A DNA stretch of 64,000 bases from JBLXBZ01 sp048265185 (lineage in GTDB: Bacteria; Pseudomonadota; Alphaproteobacteria; Rhizobiales; Stappiaceae): the NCBI GenBank assembly GCA_048265185.1, contig JBLXBZ010000002.1:1-64000 (forward strand), read 5' to 3'. Positions 16,961 to 25,903 of this stretch are shown in pieces (the first letter of the stretch is position 1; the number at the start of each line of letters is the position of its first letter). The notes below the pieces were generated by a model that searched no databases, was not told the DNA's origin, and saw only the letters and a program-made list of their open reading frames with translations. Position numbers and translations under genes: made by a program.

Positions 16961-17132
16961 TTCAATATCCCTTGCTGAAAATATTGTTTCGTCGTCGGTT
17001 GTAATTATCGACTGACGCAACCATCATATCAGTTTATGGGACTTTTACAGCTTAAAATTGCTTCGACGCTGTGTGGATGGGGTGCGAGCGCGATCTTCGA
17101 TGAAGTTTTAATAATATAAGTTATTGAGTTAG

Positions 17133-17167
17133 TTATAAAAATAAAGCCCCCTGTGAAAGGAGGCTTT
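17133..17167 (-). terminator. intrinsic terminator of the hut-TRAP operon
   Basis: A 10-bp stem with one mismatch (17143-17152 with 17158-17167, 5-nt loop). On the minus strand it runs into TTTATTTTTAT. It lies 26 bp after the end of the TRAP large-permease gene, so it should end the hutI-to-dctM transcript. Confidence 0.8.
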
Positions 17168-17192
17168 GAAGGTTGTTGGGTTGAATTTTTTG

Positions 17193-18743
17193 TTAGAAGA
17201 AAATGCCCGGAAGGGTTGTGGCTATTGACGGCGCTAGAGAGATTAAGCCCATGGCGAAGATCTGCAGAGCGATGAATGGGACTACGCCGCGATAAATTTG
17301 ACCGGTGGTGATTTCCTTCGGCGCCGCGCCGCGCAAGTAAAACAGCGAGAATCCAAAGGGGGGCGTCAGGAAAGATGTTTGCAAATTAATGGCCACCAGA
17401 ACCGCAAGCCAGACGGGATCGTGTCCCATCAGGATAAGGGGGGGGATCACCAGCGGTAGCAGGATCACCGAGATTTCAACAAAGTCGAGAAAGAATCCGA
17501 GCACAAAGATCAGCGCCATGACAAAGACCAGCGCCATCATGGCCCCGCCCGGCATTTGGTGCAGGAACTCTTCGATCCTGGCGTCTCCGCCAAGGCCGCG
17601 AAACACAAGCGAGAAAATGCTGGCGGTCAAAATGGTGGCGAAGATCATGGCGGTGACGGTCATGGTCGAGGTCACGACCGGCTTCAGCATGTGGGTGTTA
17701 CGCGCTCGCCATAGCGCTTGGGTAATGGCGGCGGCGGCTAGAAGGATCAGCAGGGTGGCGATCGCGCCGATAACCCAGTCGCCTATCGAGGCGTCGGTGC
17801 GTTGCAGGCGCACGGGATGAAAGCCGGCCAGCAGCGCCAATACGCCCAAGGCCGCCGCGCCGAGTATTATTAGGGTGCGAGATTGACCGGCTTTTGCGCC
17901 GGCCAGCAGCAAGGCCCCGATCGCGCCGACGGAGGCGGCTTCACTGGGGGTGGCGACGCCGCCAAGAATGGAGCCAAGCACGGCGATGATTAAGAGGATT
18001 GGCGGGAGAATGGCGGCGCAGATTTCGCCAAGGGACGGGCGCTCTAGCGCTTGAGACATGGCGGGGGCGCTTTTGGGCGACAGCCACGCCGTGGCCAGGA
18101 GATAGACGATGTAAATCCCCACAAGCAGCAGGCCGGGAAGAAGCGCGGCGGCGAAGACCTGACCAACGGAAATGGTCTCCACCGTGAATTTTCCCTGTTC
18201 AAACTGGGCTTGCTGATAGGCGTTTGACATGACGTCGGAGAGGATGATCAGGAGCGTCGACGGCGGGATGATCTGTCCAAGGGTGCCGGATGTGCAGACA
18301 ATGCCCGAGGCGAGCTTGGGGTCGTAGCCGTTGCGCAACATGGTGGGCAAGGCGATCATGCCCATGGCCACGACGGTGGCGCCGACAATGCCGGTGGAGG
18401 CGGCTAGAAGCGCGCCCACGAGCACGACTGAAATGCCAAGACCGCCGCGCAAGGGGCCGAACAGGCGCGCCATGGACTCCAAAAGTTCTTCGGCGATGCG
18501 GCTTTTCTCAAGCACCACGCCCATAAAGACGAACAAGGGAATGGCGATCAGGACGTCGTTGGTCAAAACGCCAAAGGAGCGTTGGCCGAGGGCGCCCAGC
18601 AAACTGATGTCGAATTGGCCCGTGGCCCAGCCAAACAGCGCGAATAGGGCGGCGACGCCCGCCAGAATGAACGAGACCGGATAGCCGATCAAAATCGCGC
18701 CGATCAGGGCCGCGAACATCATCAAGTCAAGCGGAAGGGTCAT
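17193..18743 (-). CDS. dctM: TRAP transporter large permease DctM (hut-linked)
   Basis: A 516-aa DctM-family permease, longer than usual (~430 aa) because of an extra hydrophobic insert (about residues 260-360). Family segments: GVVLEKSRIAEELLESMA, GSTGIVGATVVAMG-like AASTGIVGATVVAMG, TSGTLGQIIPPSTLLIIL, and LQTSFLTPPFGFSLFYLRG near the end. The length and motifs match the TakM/mannitol-type branch used for keto-acid and related substrates. It overlaps dctQ by 4 bp. A G8 tract lies inside the gene at 17448-17455. Confidence 0.93.
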   Translation of the reverse strand: MTLPLDLMMFAALIGAILIGYPVSFILAGVAALFALFGWATGQFDISLLGALGQRSFGVLTNDVLIAIPLFVFMGVVLEKSRIAEELLESMARLFGPLRGGLGISVVLVGALLAASTGIVGATVVAMGMIALPTMLRNGYDPKLASGIVCTSGTLGQIIPPSTLLIILSDVMSNAYQQAQFEQGKFTVETISVGQVFAAALLPGLLLVGIYIVYLLATAWLSPKSAPAMSQALERPSLGEICAAILPPILLIIAVLGSILGGVATPSEAASVGAIGALLLAGAKAGQSRTLIILGAAALGVLALLAGFHPVRLQRTDASIGDWVIGAIATLLILLAAAAITQALWRARNTHMLKPVVTSTMTVTAMIFATILTASIFSLVFRGLGGDARIEEFLHQMPGGAMMALVFVMALIFVLGFFLDFVEISVILLPLVIPPLILMGHDPVWLAVLVAINLQTSFLTPPFGFSLFYLRGAAPKEITTGQIYRGVVPFIALQIFAMGLISLAPSIATTLPGIFF

Positions 18744-19249
18744 TCGCTGGCTCCAGAGGCGCGCACGCGTGCCATGTCACGCAAAAAACAGGCTAGTCCC
18801 TGCACCAAAAGCAAAGCGCAAAATGCGGGGATCAGGGACTTCAGCAGGAAAGAGGCGGGGATGCCGCCCACGGAAATGGGGCCTTCCAGAACCGCCCAAG
18901 AATTACGCACGGAGGGCCATGAAAACCATCCGAGAAGGATCATGGCGGGAGCGAGAAAAAAAGCGGCGCAGACGGCGTTGACGAGGGCTTGCGCTCGTGG
19001 AGACAGGCGAGCGTAGAAAATATCAACGCGCACATGGCCGTCCATCAGCAGGGTGTAACCGGCGCCCAGCATGAACAAGGCGCTGTGCATGTAAAGAACG
19101 CCTTCGCCAAGAAAAACAAAGCTGACGCCATAAACATAACGCAGAATGACGACGGCGAACTGAAGCAGCACCATGGCGAGAGCGAACCAGCGCACGGCGT
19201 TGCCTACAAGTTGGTTGACGAGGTCCAGTCGGTCGGCGATCCGGTCCAT
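18740..19249 (-). CDS. dctQ: TRAP transporter small permease DctQ (hut-linked)
   Basis: A 169-aa membrane protein with four hydrophobic segments (about residues 15-35, 50-70, 90-115 and 130-150) and the DctQ-like pattern VSFVFLGEGVLYMHSALFMLGAG. It is translationally coupled to dctM by a 4-bp overlap. It is separated from dctP by a ~100-bp gap with a strong hairpin. Confidence 0.88.
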   Translation of the reverse strand: MDRIADRLDLVNQLVGNAVRWFALAMVLLQFAVVILRYVYGVSFVFLGEGVLYMHSALFMLGAGYTLLMDGHVRVDIFYARLSPRAQALVNAVCAAFFLAPAMILLGWFSWPSVRNSWAVLEGPISVGGIPASFLLKSLIPAFCALLLVQGLACFLRDMARVRASGASE

Positions 19250-19277
19250 TGCTCGGCTCCGGTGAAGGGGGGGGAAA

Positions 19278-19326
19278 GACCGGAATATAATACGCGTCGT
19301 TCCGACGTATGCGTCATATTCCGGTC
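19278..19326 (-). other. intercistronic hairpin between dctP and dctQ
   Basis: Perfect 11-bp arms (19278-19288 with 19316-19326) enclose a further imperfect stem (TACGCGTCG against CGACGTA). There is no T tract. Such hairpins after a binding-protein gene are known to protect the upstream mRNA and give more receptor than permease; that role here is inferred. A G8 run (19267-19274) lies next to it. Confidence 0.6.
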
Positions 19327-19348
19327 TGTGAAATCAATCAGCCAGGTT

Positions 19349-20452
19349 TCAGACCGGATAATTATATTTCATTTCGCGCGCGTTCATGACGCCATTGTCG
19401 GCATAGGGCATATAGCCGTTGATGCTGGCGCGATAGGCTATGAAGCTTTCGGTGATGCGTTTGACGAGATCGTCATCAGAGTTGCGCAGCTCTTCAATAA
19501 CTTCGCCCGCCGCATTGCCCATGGCGGTGATGACGCTGTCAGGCAATTTACGTACGATGACGCCTTGTTCGTCGACCATTTTTTTCAACGCCAGAGCGTT
19601 TTTGGTGGTGTATTCTGTCCACACGTCATTATAGAGCGACGAACAGGCGTAGGTCACCGCTTGCTTCAGGTCTTCCGGCAAGGATTCATAGGCTTCCTTG
19701 TTGATGGCGCATTCTTCTGCGGAGGATGGCTCGCCGACGCCCGGCCAGTAATAGTTTTTCGCCACCTGATAGAAGCCGAGAGCGGAATCCGACCATGGGC
19801 CAATGAACTCGCCCGCGTCCAAAGCGCCGGATTGCAAAGCTTGGAACATGTCGCGCCCGCCCATGGCTTGAACGGCCATGCCAAGTTTGGCGCACATTTC
19901 AGAAGCCAGACCGGTGGTGCGGAAGCGCAAGCCTTTCAGGTCGTCAACGGATTTGATTTCATTGCGGAACCAGCCGGCCCATTGCGGGCCGGAGTTGCCG
20001 CAAAGGAAGGGCTTAAGACCAAAATTACCGTAGATTTCGTCATAAAGTTCTTGTCCGCCGCCATAGCGCAGCCAGCCGACTTGCTCATCGGCGCGAAGGC
20101 CAAAGGGCTGCGATCCGAACAACAGAATGCCTTTGGATTTTGAACCCCAATAAGCGGGAACCGCATGGTAAAGCTGGGCGGTGCCTTCTGACACGGCGTC
20201 AAAGACGCCATTGCCGGGAACCAATTCGCCGGCTGCGAACAATTGAACTTCGATACGGCCGCCGGAAAGGGCGGTGATGCGGTCGGCGAGCATCTGGGCG
20301 GCGACGCCCGGACCGGGAAGGTTCTTCGGCCATGCGGTGACCATCTTCCACTTTAAAACATTCTGCGCGATTGCAGGAGCTGAGAGCGTCGCCGCCGCGG
20401 CCGCCGCCGCCGTTCCAACGCCTGCGGTTTTTAGAAAGTCACGTCTTTTCAT
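19349..20452 (-). CDS. dctP: TRAP transporter substrate-binding protein DctP (TakP-like, hut-linked)
   Basis: A 367-aa periplasmic receptor with a twin-Arg type signal (MKRRDFLKTAGVG) followed by an Ala-rich region cleaved near APAIAQ. The mature start LKWKMVTAWPKNLPGPG and the segments YHAVPAYWGSK, GLRFRTTGLASEM and GALDAGEFIGPWSD are typical of the TakP/alpha-keto-acid DctP branch. The gene starts 51 bp after hutU on the same strand and is likely in the hut operon. A histidine-pathway compound such as urocanate, or a related carboxylate, is an inferred cargo. Confidence 0.92.
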   Translation of the reverse strand: MKRRDFLKTAGVGTAAAAAAATLSAPAIAQNVLKWKMVTAWPKNLPGPGVAAQMLADRITALSGGRIEVQLFAAGELVPGNGVFDAVSEGTAQLYHAVPAYWGSKSKGILLFGSQPFGLRADEQVGWLRYGGGQELYDEIYGNFGLKPFLCGNSGPQWAGWFRNEIKSVDDLKGLRFRTTGLASEMCAKLGMAVQAMGGRDMFQALQSGALDAGEFIGPWSDSALGFYQVAKNYYWPGVGEPSSAEECAINKEAYESLPEDLKQAVTYACSSLYNDVWTEYTTKNALALKKMVDEQGVIVRKLPDSVITAMGNAAGEVIEELRNSDDDLVKRITESFIAYRASINGYMPYADNGVMNAREMKYNYPV

Positions 20453-20503
20453 TGTCAGTTCCCCTCGTGAGTTGCGTCATTTTGCGCAAGGTTTTTGGTA
20501 AGC

Positions 20504-22171
20504 TCAGAGAATTCCGGGAAGGTTTAACCCTTGCTCCCGGGCGCATTCAAGCGCGATGTCATAGCCCGCGTCCGCATGGCGCATGACGCCTGTGGCCGGG
20601 TCGTTCCAGAGAACGCGTTCGATACGCCGCGCGGCGTCCTCGGACCCGTCACAGCAGATGACCATGCCGGAATGCTGGGAGAAGCCCATGCCGACGCCGC
20701 CGCCGTGATGGAGCGAAACCCATGTGGCGCCGGAGGCGCAATTCAAAAGCGCGTTCAAAAGCGGCCAGTCGGAGACCGCGTCGGAGCCGTCTTTCATCGC
20801 CTCTGTTTCCCGGTTGGGAGAGGCGACGGAGCCCGAATCCAGATGGTCTCGGCCTATAACCACCGGCGCCTTCAATTCGCCATTGGCGACCATTTCATTG
20901 AAGGCTAGGCCAAGCCTGTGCCGGTCTCCCAGACCCACCCAGCAAATGCGCGCCGGCAAGCCTTGGAAGCTGATCCGCTCGCGGGCCATATCGAGCCAAT
21001 TGTGCAGATGAGCGTTGTCCGGCAGGAGCTCTTTGACCTTTTGGTCGGTTTTATAAATGTCTTCCGGATCTCCGGAAAGCGCCGCCCAGCGGAAGGGGCC
21101 GACGCCGCGGCAAAAGAGCGGACGAATATAGGCGGGAACGAAGCCGGGGAAGGCGAAAGCGTTCTCCAGTCCTTCTTCCTTGGCGACTTGACGGATGTTG
21201 TTGCCGTAATCAAGGGTCGGCACGCCGGCGTTCCAGAAGTCCACCATTGCGGCGACTTGCTCGCGCATGGAGGCGCGGGCGGCTTTCTCAACGGCTTTTG
21301 GATCGCTTTCGCGTTTCTGCGTCCATTCGGCCATGGTCCAGCCTTTGGGCAGATAGCCGTTGAGCGGATCATGGGCGGAGGTTTGATCGGTGACCATATC
21401 GGGCTTGACGCCCCGGCGTACGAGTTCGGGGAAAATCTCCGCGGCATTGCCCAAAAGTCCGACGGATTTCGCTTCTCCCGCGCTTGTCCAGCGCTCGATC
21501 ATCGCCAGCGCTTCGTCCAGCGTTTCCGCCTTTTCATCCAGATAGCGGGTGCGCAGACGAAAATCGATTGATTCCGGGTTGCACTCAACAGCGAGACAAC
21601 AGGCTCCCGCCATGACGGCGGCCAGAGGTTGGGCGCCGCCCATGCCGCCAAGACCGCCGGTGAGAATCCATTTGCCGGTCAGGTCGCCGTCATAATGCTG
21701 GCGTCCCGCCTCGACGAAGGTTTCATAGGTTCCTTGGACAATGCCCTGGGTGCCGATGTAGATCCATGACCCCGCAGTCATCTGACCGTACATCATCAGG
21801 CCAAGTTTATCGAGTTCGTTAAAATGATCCCAATTGGCCCAATGGGGCACGATATTGGAATTGGCGATTAATACGCGGGGCGCGTCCTTGTGGGTCTTGA
21901 AAACGCCCACGGGCTTGCCTGATTGCACCATCAATGTTTCATCGTCATTCAGGCTTTTCAAGCTGGAGACGATCTTGTCGAAATCAGCCCAGGTGCGCGC
22001 GGCCCGGCCGATGCCGCCATAAACCACCAACTCGTGCGGTTTTTCCGCCACGTCTGGGTCCAGATTGTTCATAAGCATGCGCAAAGGGGCTTCCGTCAGC
22101 CAGGATTTCGCTGAAAGCTCCGTTCCATGATCGGCGCGTACGGTGCGAATGTTGTGACGCGGATTGGTCAT
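20504..22171 (-). CDS. hutU: urocanate hydratase HutU
   Basis: Cytosolic NAD+-dependent urocanase (555 aa, normal length) converting urocanate to imidazolone propionate. It shows family features such as GKPVGVFKTHKDAPRVLIANS, TAGSWIYIGTQGIVQGTYET and ILTGGLGGMGGAQPLA (dinucleotide loop), and the C-terminal HHGGGVGMGFSQHSG. It is in the hutI-hutH-hutG-hutU order and overlaps hutG by 4 bp. Confidence 0.97.
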   Translation of the reverse strand: MTNPRHNIRTVRADHGTELSAKSWLTEAPLRMLMNNLDPDVAEKPHELVVYGGIGRAARTWADFDKIVSSLKSLNDDETLMVQSGKPVGVFKTHKDAPRVLIANSNIVPHWANWDHFNELDKLGLMMYGQMTAGSWIYIGTQGIVQGTYETFVEAGRQHYDGDLTGKWILTGGLGGMGGAQPLAAVMAGACCLAVECNPESIDFRLRTRYLDEKAETLDEALAMIERWTSAGEAKSVGLLGNAAEIFPELVRRGVKPDMVTDQTSAHDPLNGYLPKGWTMAEWTQKRESDPKAVEKAARASMREQVAAMVDFWNAGVPTLDYGNNIRQVAKEEGLENAFAFPGFVPAYIRPLFCRGVGPFRWAALSGDPEDIYKTDQKVKELLPDNAHLHNWLDMARERISFQGLPARICWVGLGDRHRLGLAFNEMVANGELKAPVVIGRDHLDSGSVASPNRETEAMKDGSDAVSDWPLLNALLNCASGATWVSLHHGGGVGMGFSQHSGMVICCDGSEDAARRIERVLWNDPATGVMRHADAGYDIALECAREQGLNLPGIL

Positions 22172-22998
22172 TGGGTCTCTCCCGAATTATGTGGCGACGT
22201 CAGCGCGCCTTCTAAAGCCAGCTGCTCAAGACATTGCAGGATGTCGCGCAAGTAAGGGCGAATTTTTTCGGCTTTTTTCCAGTGATAGATATAAGGCGAA
22301 GCTTCGCTCTCCAGATGGGTGGATTGGGCGAGCTCCATTTGGATCGCGTGGATGTTGTCAGCCGGCGTTCCGTAATGGCGCGTGGTCCATCCGCCCTTGA
22401 AGCGGCCATTGGTTACGCTGGTGAAGCCTTCCGCGCGGTTGCAAATGTCGGCGACGGTTTGTTCGATCACCGCAGCGCAGGTGGCCCCATTGTTGGTGCC
22501 GATGTTGAAATCCGGCAGCACCCCTTCGAACAGAAATGGGATGTTGGAACGGATCGAATGGCAGTCGTACAGGATCGCCACCCCGTGTGTTGCGCGCACC
22601 CGTTCGATCTGTTGACTGAGGGCGGCGTGATAGGGCGCGTGGAACAGGCGCCGGCGCTCATCCGTCTCCACCGGGCCGGGCTCCTCGCCTTCATTCCAGA
22701 TAGGCTTGCCGTCAAAATCCGTCAGGGGAACGAGGCCTGTGGTGTTCTGTCCGGGATAAAGACTGTCTCCGGACGGGTCGCGATTGGCGTCGATCACATA
22801 GCGATGAAATGTGGCGCGCACCGTCGTGGCCTGTGGCAGTAGGTCCTGATACAGCTCATGGATATGCCAATCCGTATCGGACAGGCTCTGGCCGCGCCAG
22901 TTCAGGCGGTTGAAGATTATTTCCGGCAGATAGGTTCCGGTATGGGGCAGGCCCAATATGATTGGCGAGGAGCCTTCTTTGATCTCCACCGGCGTCAT
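22168..22998 (-). CDS. hutG: N-formylglutamate deformylase HutG
   Basis: A 276-aa N-formylglutamate amidohydrolase family protein. It hydrolyses N-formylglutamate to glutamate and formate, the last step of the pathway that goes through HutF. Motifs: LGLPHTGTYLP near the start, VIDANRDPSGDSLYPGQNT, and YDCHSIRSNIPFLFEG with metal His. It touches hutH (1 bp) and overlaps hutU by 4 bp. Confidence 0.94.
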   Translation of the reverse strand: MTPVEIKEGSSPIILGLPHTGTYLPEIIFNRLNWRGQSLSDTDWHIHELYQDLLPQATTVRATFHRYVIDANRDPSGDSLYPGQNTTGLVPLTDFDGKPIWNEGEEPGPVETDERRRLFHAPYHAALSQQIERVRATHGVAILYDCHSIRSNIPFLFEGVLPDFNIGTNNGATCAAVIEQTVADICNRAEGFTSVTNGRFKGGWTTRHYGTPADNIHAIQMELAQSTHLESEASPYIYHWKKAEKIRPYLRDILQCLEQLALEGALTSPHNSGETQ

Positions 22999-24545
22999 TA
23001 GAGGTTCTCCATCGGGTCAAGGCGAGGACGAATGTCTTCTGCCAGATCGCGGTTTAACGTTCCATCCCGCACAAGCTTGGCGGCCAGCTCCAGATCGTCC
23101 GCCATGTATCGATCGTCTTCAAGACGTGAGACTCTGGCGCGAATTTTCACCAGCGCCAGACCCAAAGCCGGACTGGTTGTCAAAGGCGCGCGAAACTCCA
23201 CGCCTTGAGCGGCGGTCAGCGCTTCAATGCCGATGATGCGCTCCAGATTGGCGTTCATGTCCAGAAGGCGCCGGGCGCCGTGACAAGCCATGGACACATG
23301 GTCTTCCTGATTGGCTGATGTTGGAGTTGAATCGACGCTGGCCGGATGGGCTTTCTGCTTATTCTCCGACATTAGCGCGGCGGAGGTGACTTCCGCAATC
23401 ATCAAGCCAGAGTTAAGCCCCGGTTTCGGCGAAAGGAAAGCGGGCAATCCAAAGGACAAGGCCGGATCGACCAGAAGCGCGATCCGGCGCTGGGTGATCG
23501 ATCCGATCTCCGCGATCGCCAACGCTATCTGGTCTGCGGCGAAGGCCACGGGTTCGGCGTGGAAATTACCGCCGGAGACGATGGAGCCGTCGGAAAGCGT
23601 TAGTGGATTGTCGGTCACCGCATTGGCTTCGCGTATGAGCGTAACCCCGCATTGGCGCAGCAGATCAAGGCAAGCGCCCATGACTTGCGGCTGGCAGCGA
23701 ATGCAATAGGGATCCTGCACGCGCTCATCGCCCTCGCGGTGGCTTTCGCGGATTTGCGAGCCTTCCATCAGACGGCGAAGGGCGTGAGCGGCGTCAATTT
23801 GGCCGGGATGCCCGCGCAGGGTGTGAATTTCGCTGCGGAACGGCGCGCCTGAGCCCATGGCGGCGTCCGTGGACAGGGCTCCGGTGACAAGCGCGGCGCA
23901 GGCGAGACGCCAGGTTTGAAAAAGAGCGGCGAGCGCAAGCGCGGTTGAAACCTGCGTGCCGTTGATGAGCGCAAGCCCTTCCTTGGCGCCAAGAACGATT
24001 GGTTCAAGTCCCGCCTTCGCCAGCGCTTGCGCGCCGGACATGCGCTCGCCGCCATAAAAGGCTTCGCCTTCGCCTAGCATGACGGCGGTCATATGCGCAA
24101 GCGGCGCCAGATCGCCGGAGGCGCCGACGGACCCCTGCCCGGGAATGAGCGGAATGACGTCGCGCTCTAGCATGGCCTCGATCAGCTCGATCAACTCCCA
24201 GCGAACGCCGGAGGCGCCGCGGCCAAGAGACATTAACTTGATGGTCATAATCAGGCGGGTGACGTCAGCGTCGAGAGGCGCGCCTACGCCGCAACAGTGC
24301 GACAGGATCAGATTACGCTGCAGCGTGGCCACGTCGTCTGCTGGAATGCGGATGCTGGCGAGTTTGCCAAAGCCGGTGTTGACGCCGTAGACGGGCGTGT
24401 CGCCCGCAGCGGCTTTGGCGATCATCGCCGCGCTAGCCTCAACGTCAGCGCGAGCCGCGCGGTCCAGTTTGACAGGCGTTTTCTCGCGGAAGACTTGTTC
24501 AAGGTCGGTGAGGGCGACGTGCCCGGGGGTAACGATCAAGGTCAT
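22998..24545 (-). CDS. hutH: histidine ammonia-lyase HutH
   Basis: Histidase (515 aa) that removes ammonia from L-histidine to give urocanate. The MIO-cofactor tripeptide Ala-Ser-Gly is seen in GSVGASGDLAPLAHM (about residues 140-154). Other family segments are YGVNTGFGKLA and QDPYCIRCQPQVMG-like VQDPYCIRCQPQVMG, plus SANQEDHVSM. It overlaps hutI by 4 bp. Confidence 0.97.
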   Translation of the reverse strand: MTLIVTPGHVALTDLEQVFREKTPVKLDRAARADVEASAAMIAKAAAGDTPVYGVNTGFGKLASIRIPADDVATLQRNLILSHCCGVGAPLDADVTRLIMTIKLMSLGRGASGVRWELIELIEAMLERDVIPLIPGQGSVGASGDLAPLAHMTAVMLGEGEAFYGGERMSGAQALAKAGLEPIVLGAKEGLALINGTQVSTALALAALFQTWRLACAALVTGALSTDAAMGSGAPFRSEIHTLRGHPGQIDAAHALRRLMEGSQIRESHREGDERVQDPYCIRCQPQVMGACLDLLRQCGVTLIREANAVTDNPLTLSDGSIVSGGNFHAEPVAFAADQIALAIAEIGSITQRRIALLVDPALSFGLPAFLSPKPGLNSGLMIAEVTSAALMSENKQKAHPASVDSTPTSANQEDHVSMACHGARRLLDMNANLERIIGIEALTAAQGVEFRAPLTTSPALGLALVKIRARVSRLEDDRYMADDLELAAKLVRDGTLNRDLAEDIRPRLDPMENL

Positions 24546-25816
24546 AATGAAACTCCGGCGTTTCCAGCGAAATAACGCCGGAACAAAGGGTTGAAGCCGA
24601 TGCGATAGGCCAGCTCCGCAGGCTCTCTAACATCCCAGACGCATAAATCAGCGCGTTTTCCCACCTCCAAAGTGCCAAGTTGGCGCTGTAACCCAAGAGC
24701 GCGGGCGGCTTCGCGGGTGACGCCGGCGAGCGCTTCTTCAGGCGTCAGGCGAAACAGGGTCGAGGCCATGTTCATGGCGAGCAGGATTGAGGCCATGGGC
24801 GAGGTGCCGGGGTTGCAATCTGTGGCGACGGCGAGGGGAACCTTGGCGTCGCGCAACATTTGCACCGGTGGGACTTGAGTCTCGCGAAGCGTGTAGAAAG
24901 CTCCGGGCAAAAGAACCGCGACGGTTCCCGCCGCCGCCATCGCCGCCGCGCCGTCAGCATCGAGATATTCGATATGATCGGCTGAAAGCGCGCCATAGGA
25001 GGCGGCGAGTTTGGAGCCGCCAAGATTAGATAATTGCTCGGCGTGCAGCTTTAGCGGAAGGCCCAAGGCCGCCGCCTTATCGAAAACGCGGGCCATCTGA
25101 GCGGGAGAAAAGGCTATGCCTTCGCAAAAGCCGTCAACCGCGTCGATCAAGCCCTCCTTGTGGGCGGCGCTGAGACCCGGCAGCACCACTTCTTCAATAT
25201 AGGCGTCAGCGCGGCCTTTATACTCTGGCGGCGTGGCGTGGGCGCCAAGATAGGTGGTGACGATCCGTATATCTCTAAGTTGCGCGAGGCGGCGCGCCGC
25301 GCGCAGCATTTTCAACTCATCTTCAATGGTGAGACCGTAACCGGATTTAACCTCAACTGTGGCGGCGCCTTCGCCTATCAGCGCGTCCAGCCGGGGGAGA
25401 GCCGTCTCCACCAGCTCCTCCTCGCTGGCTGAACGGGTGGCGTTGACGGTGGAGACAATGCCGCCGCCGGCTTTGGCTATTTCTTCATAACTGGCGCCTT
25501 CGAGACGCAGCTCGAATTCGCGCGCGCGGTCGCCGCCAAAGATAATATGGGTGTGGCAGTCGATCAACGCCGGGGTCATGAGGCGTGCGCCAAGATCTTC
25601 AGCCGGCCACTGGGCGAGGGGTGCGGGAAGGTCGGCGCTCTCGCCGATGAAAGCGATGTCGCCGTTCGCGTCGATCGCCAGAACGCCGTCTTCAATGAGA
25701 CCGTAGGAAGCATATTCTGACGTGGAGGCCGGGTTAGGGGCGGCCATGGCCATCGTCGCGATTCTCGCGTTGCGCAACAGTTTCGCGCCGGCCCTTGCGC
25801 TCATCTTCGCCTCCAT
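24542..25816 (-). CDS. hutI: imidazolonepropionase HutI
   Basis: Amidohydrolase (424 aa) opening the imidazolone ring to N-formimino-L-glutamate. Metal site: DCHTHIIFGGDRAREFELR; later LKLHAEQLSNLGG, SADHIEYLD and ATDCNPGTSP. The ATG at 25816 has GGAGGAG 7 bp upstream; a second ATG four codons in also has GGAGG. It is the first gene of the leftward hut operon and faces hutF across an A+T-rich 87-bp promoter region. Confidence 0.96.
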   Translation of the reverse strand: MEAKMSARAGAKLLRNARIATMAMAAPNPASTSEYASYGLIEDGVLAIDANGDIAFIGESADLPAPLAQWPAEDLGARLMTPALIDCHTHIIFGGDRAREFELRLEGASYEEIAKAGGGIVSTVNATRSASEEELVETALPRLDALIGEGAATVEVKSGYGLTIEDELKMLRAARRLAQLRDIRIVTTYLGAHATPPEYKGRADAYIEEVVLPGLSAAHKEGLIDAVDGFCEGIAFSPAQMARVFDKAAALGLPLKLHAEQLSNLGGSKLAASYGALSADHIEYLDADGAAAMAAAGTVAVLLPGAFYTLRETQVPPVQMLRDAKVPLAVATDCNPGTSPMASILLAMNMASTLFRLTPEEALAGVTREAARALGLQRQLGTLEVGKRADLCVWDVREPAELAYRIGFNPLFRRYFAGNAGVSL

Positions 25817-25903
25817 GCGGGTCTCCTCCGAAAGCTCTTAATATATGTTTGTATATTTAGGATATGTATGCACATAATTGTCAATCTTAAAAAAGAGGCG
25901 GAC
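25817..25903. promoter_or_regulatory. hutI/hutF divergent promoter with HutC-operator-like repeats
   Basis: An A+T-rich 87-bp gap. TATGT (25844-25848) and ACATA (25872-25876) form an outer inverted repeat around GTATAT and ATATGTATG words, resembling the TGTATA-type half-sites recognised by HutC repressors. Both divergent hut operons could be controlled here. The site is not a clean palindrome. Confidence 0.45.

Noticed and set aside
18989..20143. Long plus-strand open frame (384 codons) opposite dctQ/dctP
   Set aside because: It lies antisense to two well-recognised TRAP genes, has no family match and spans the intercistronic hairpin.
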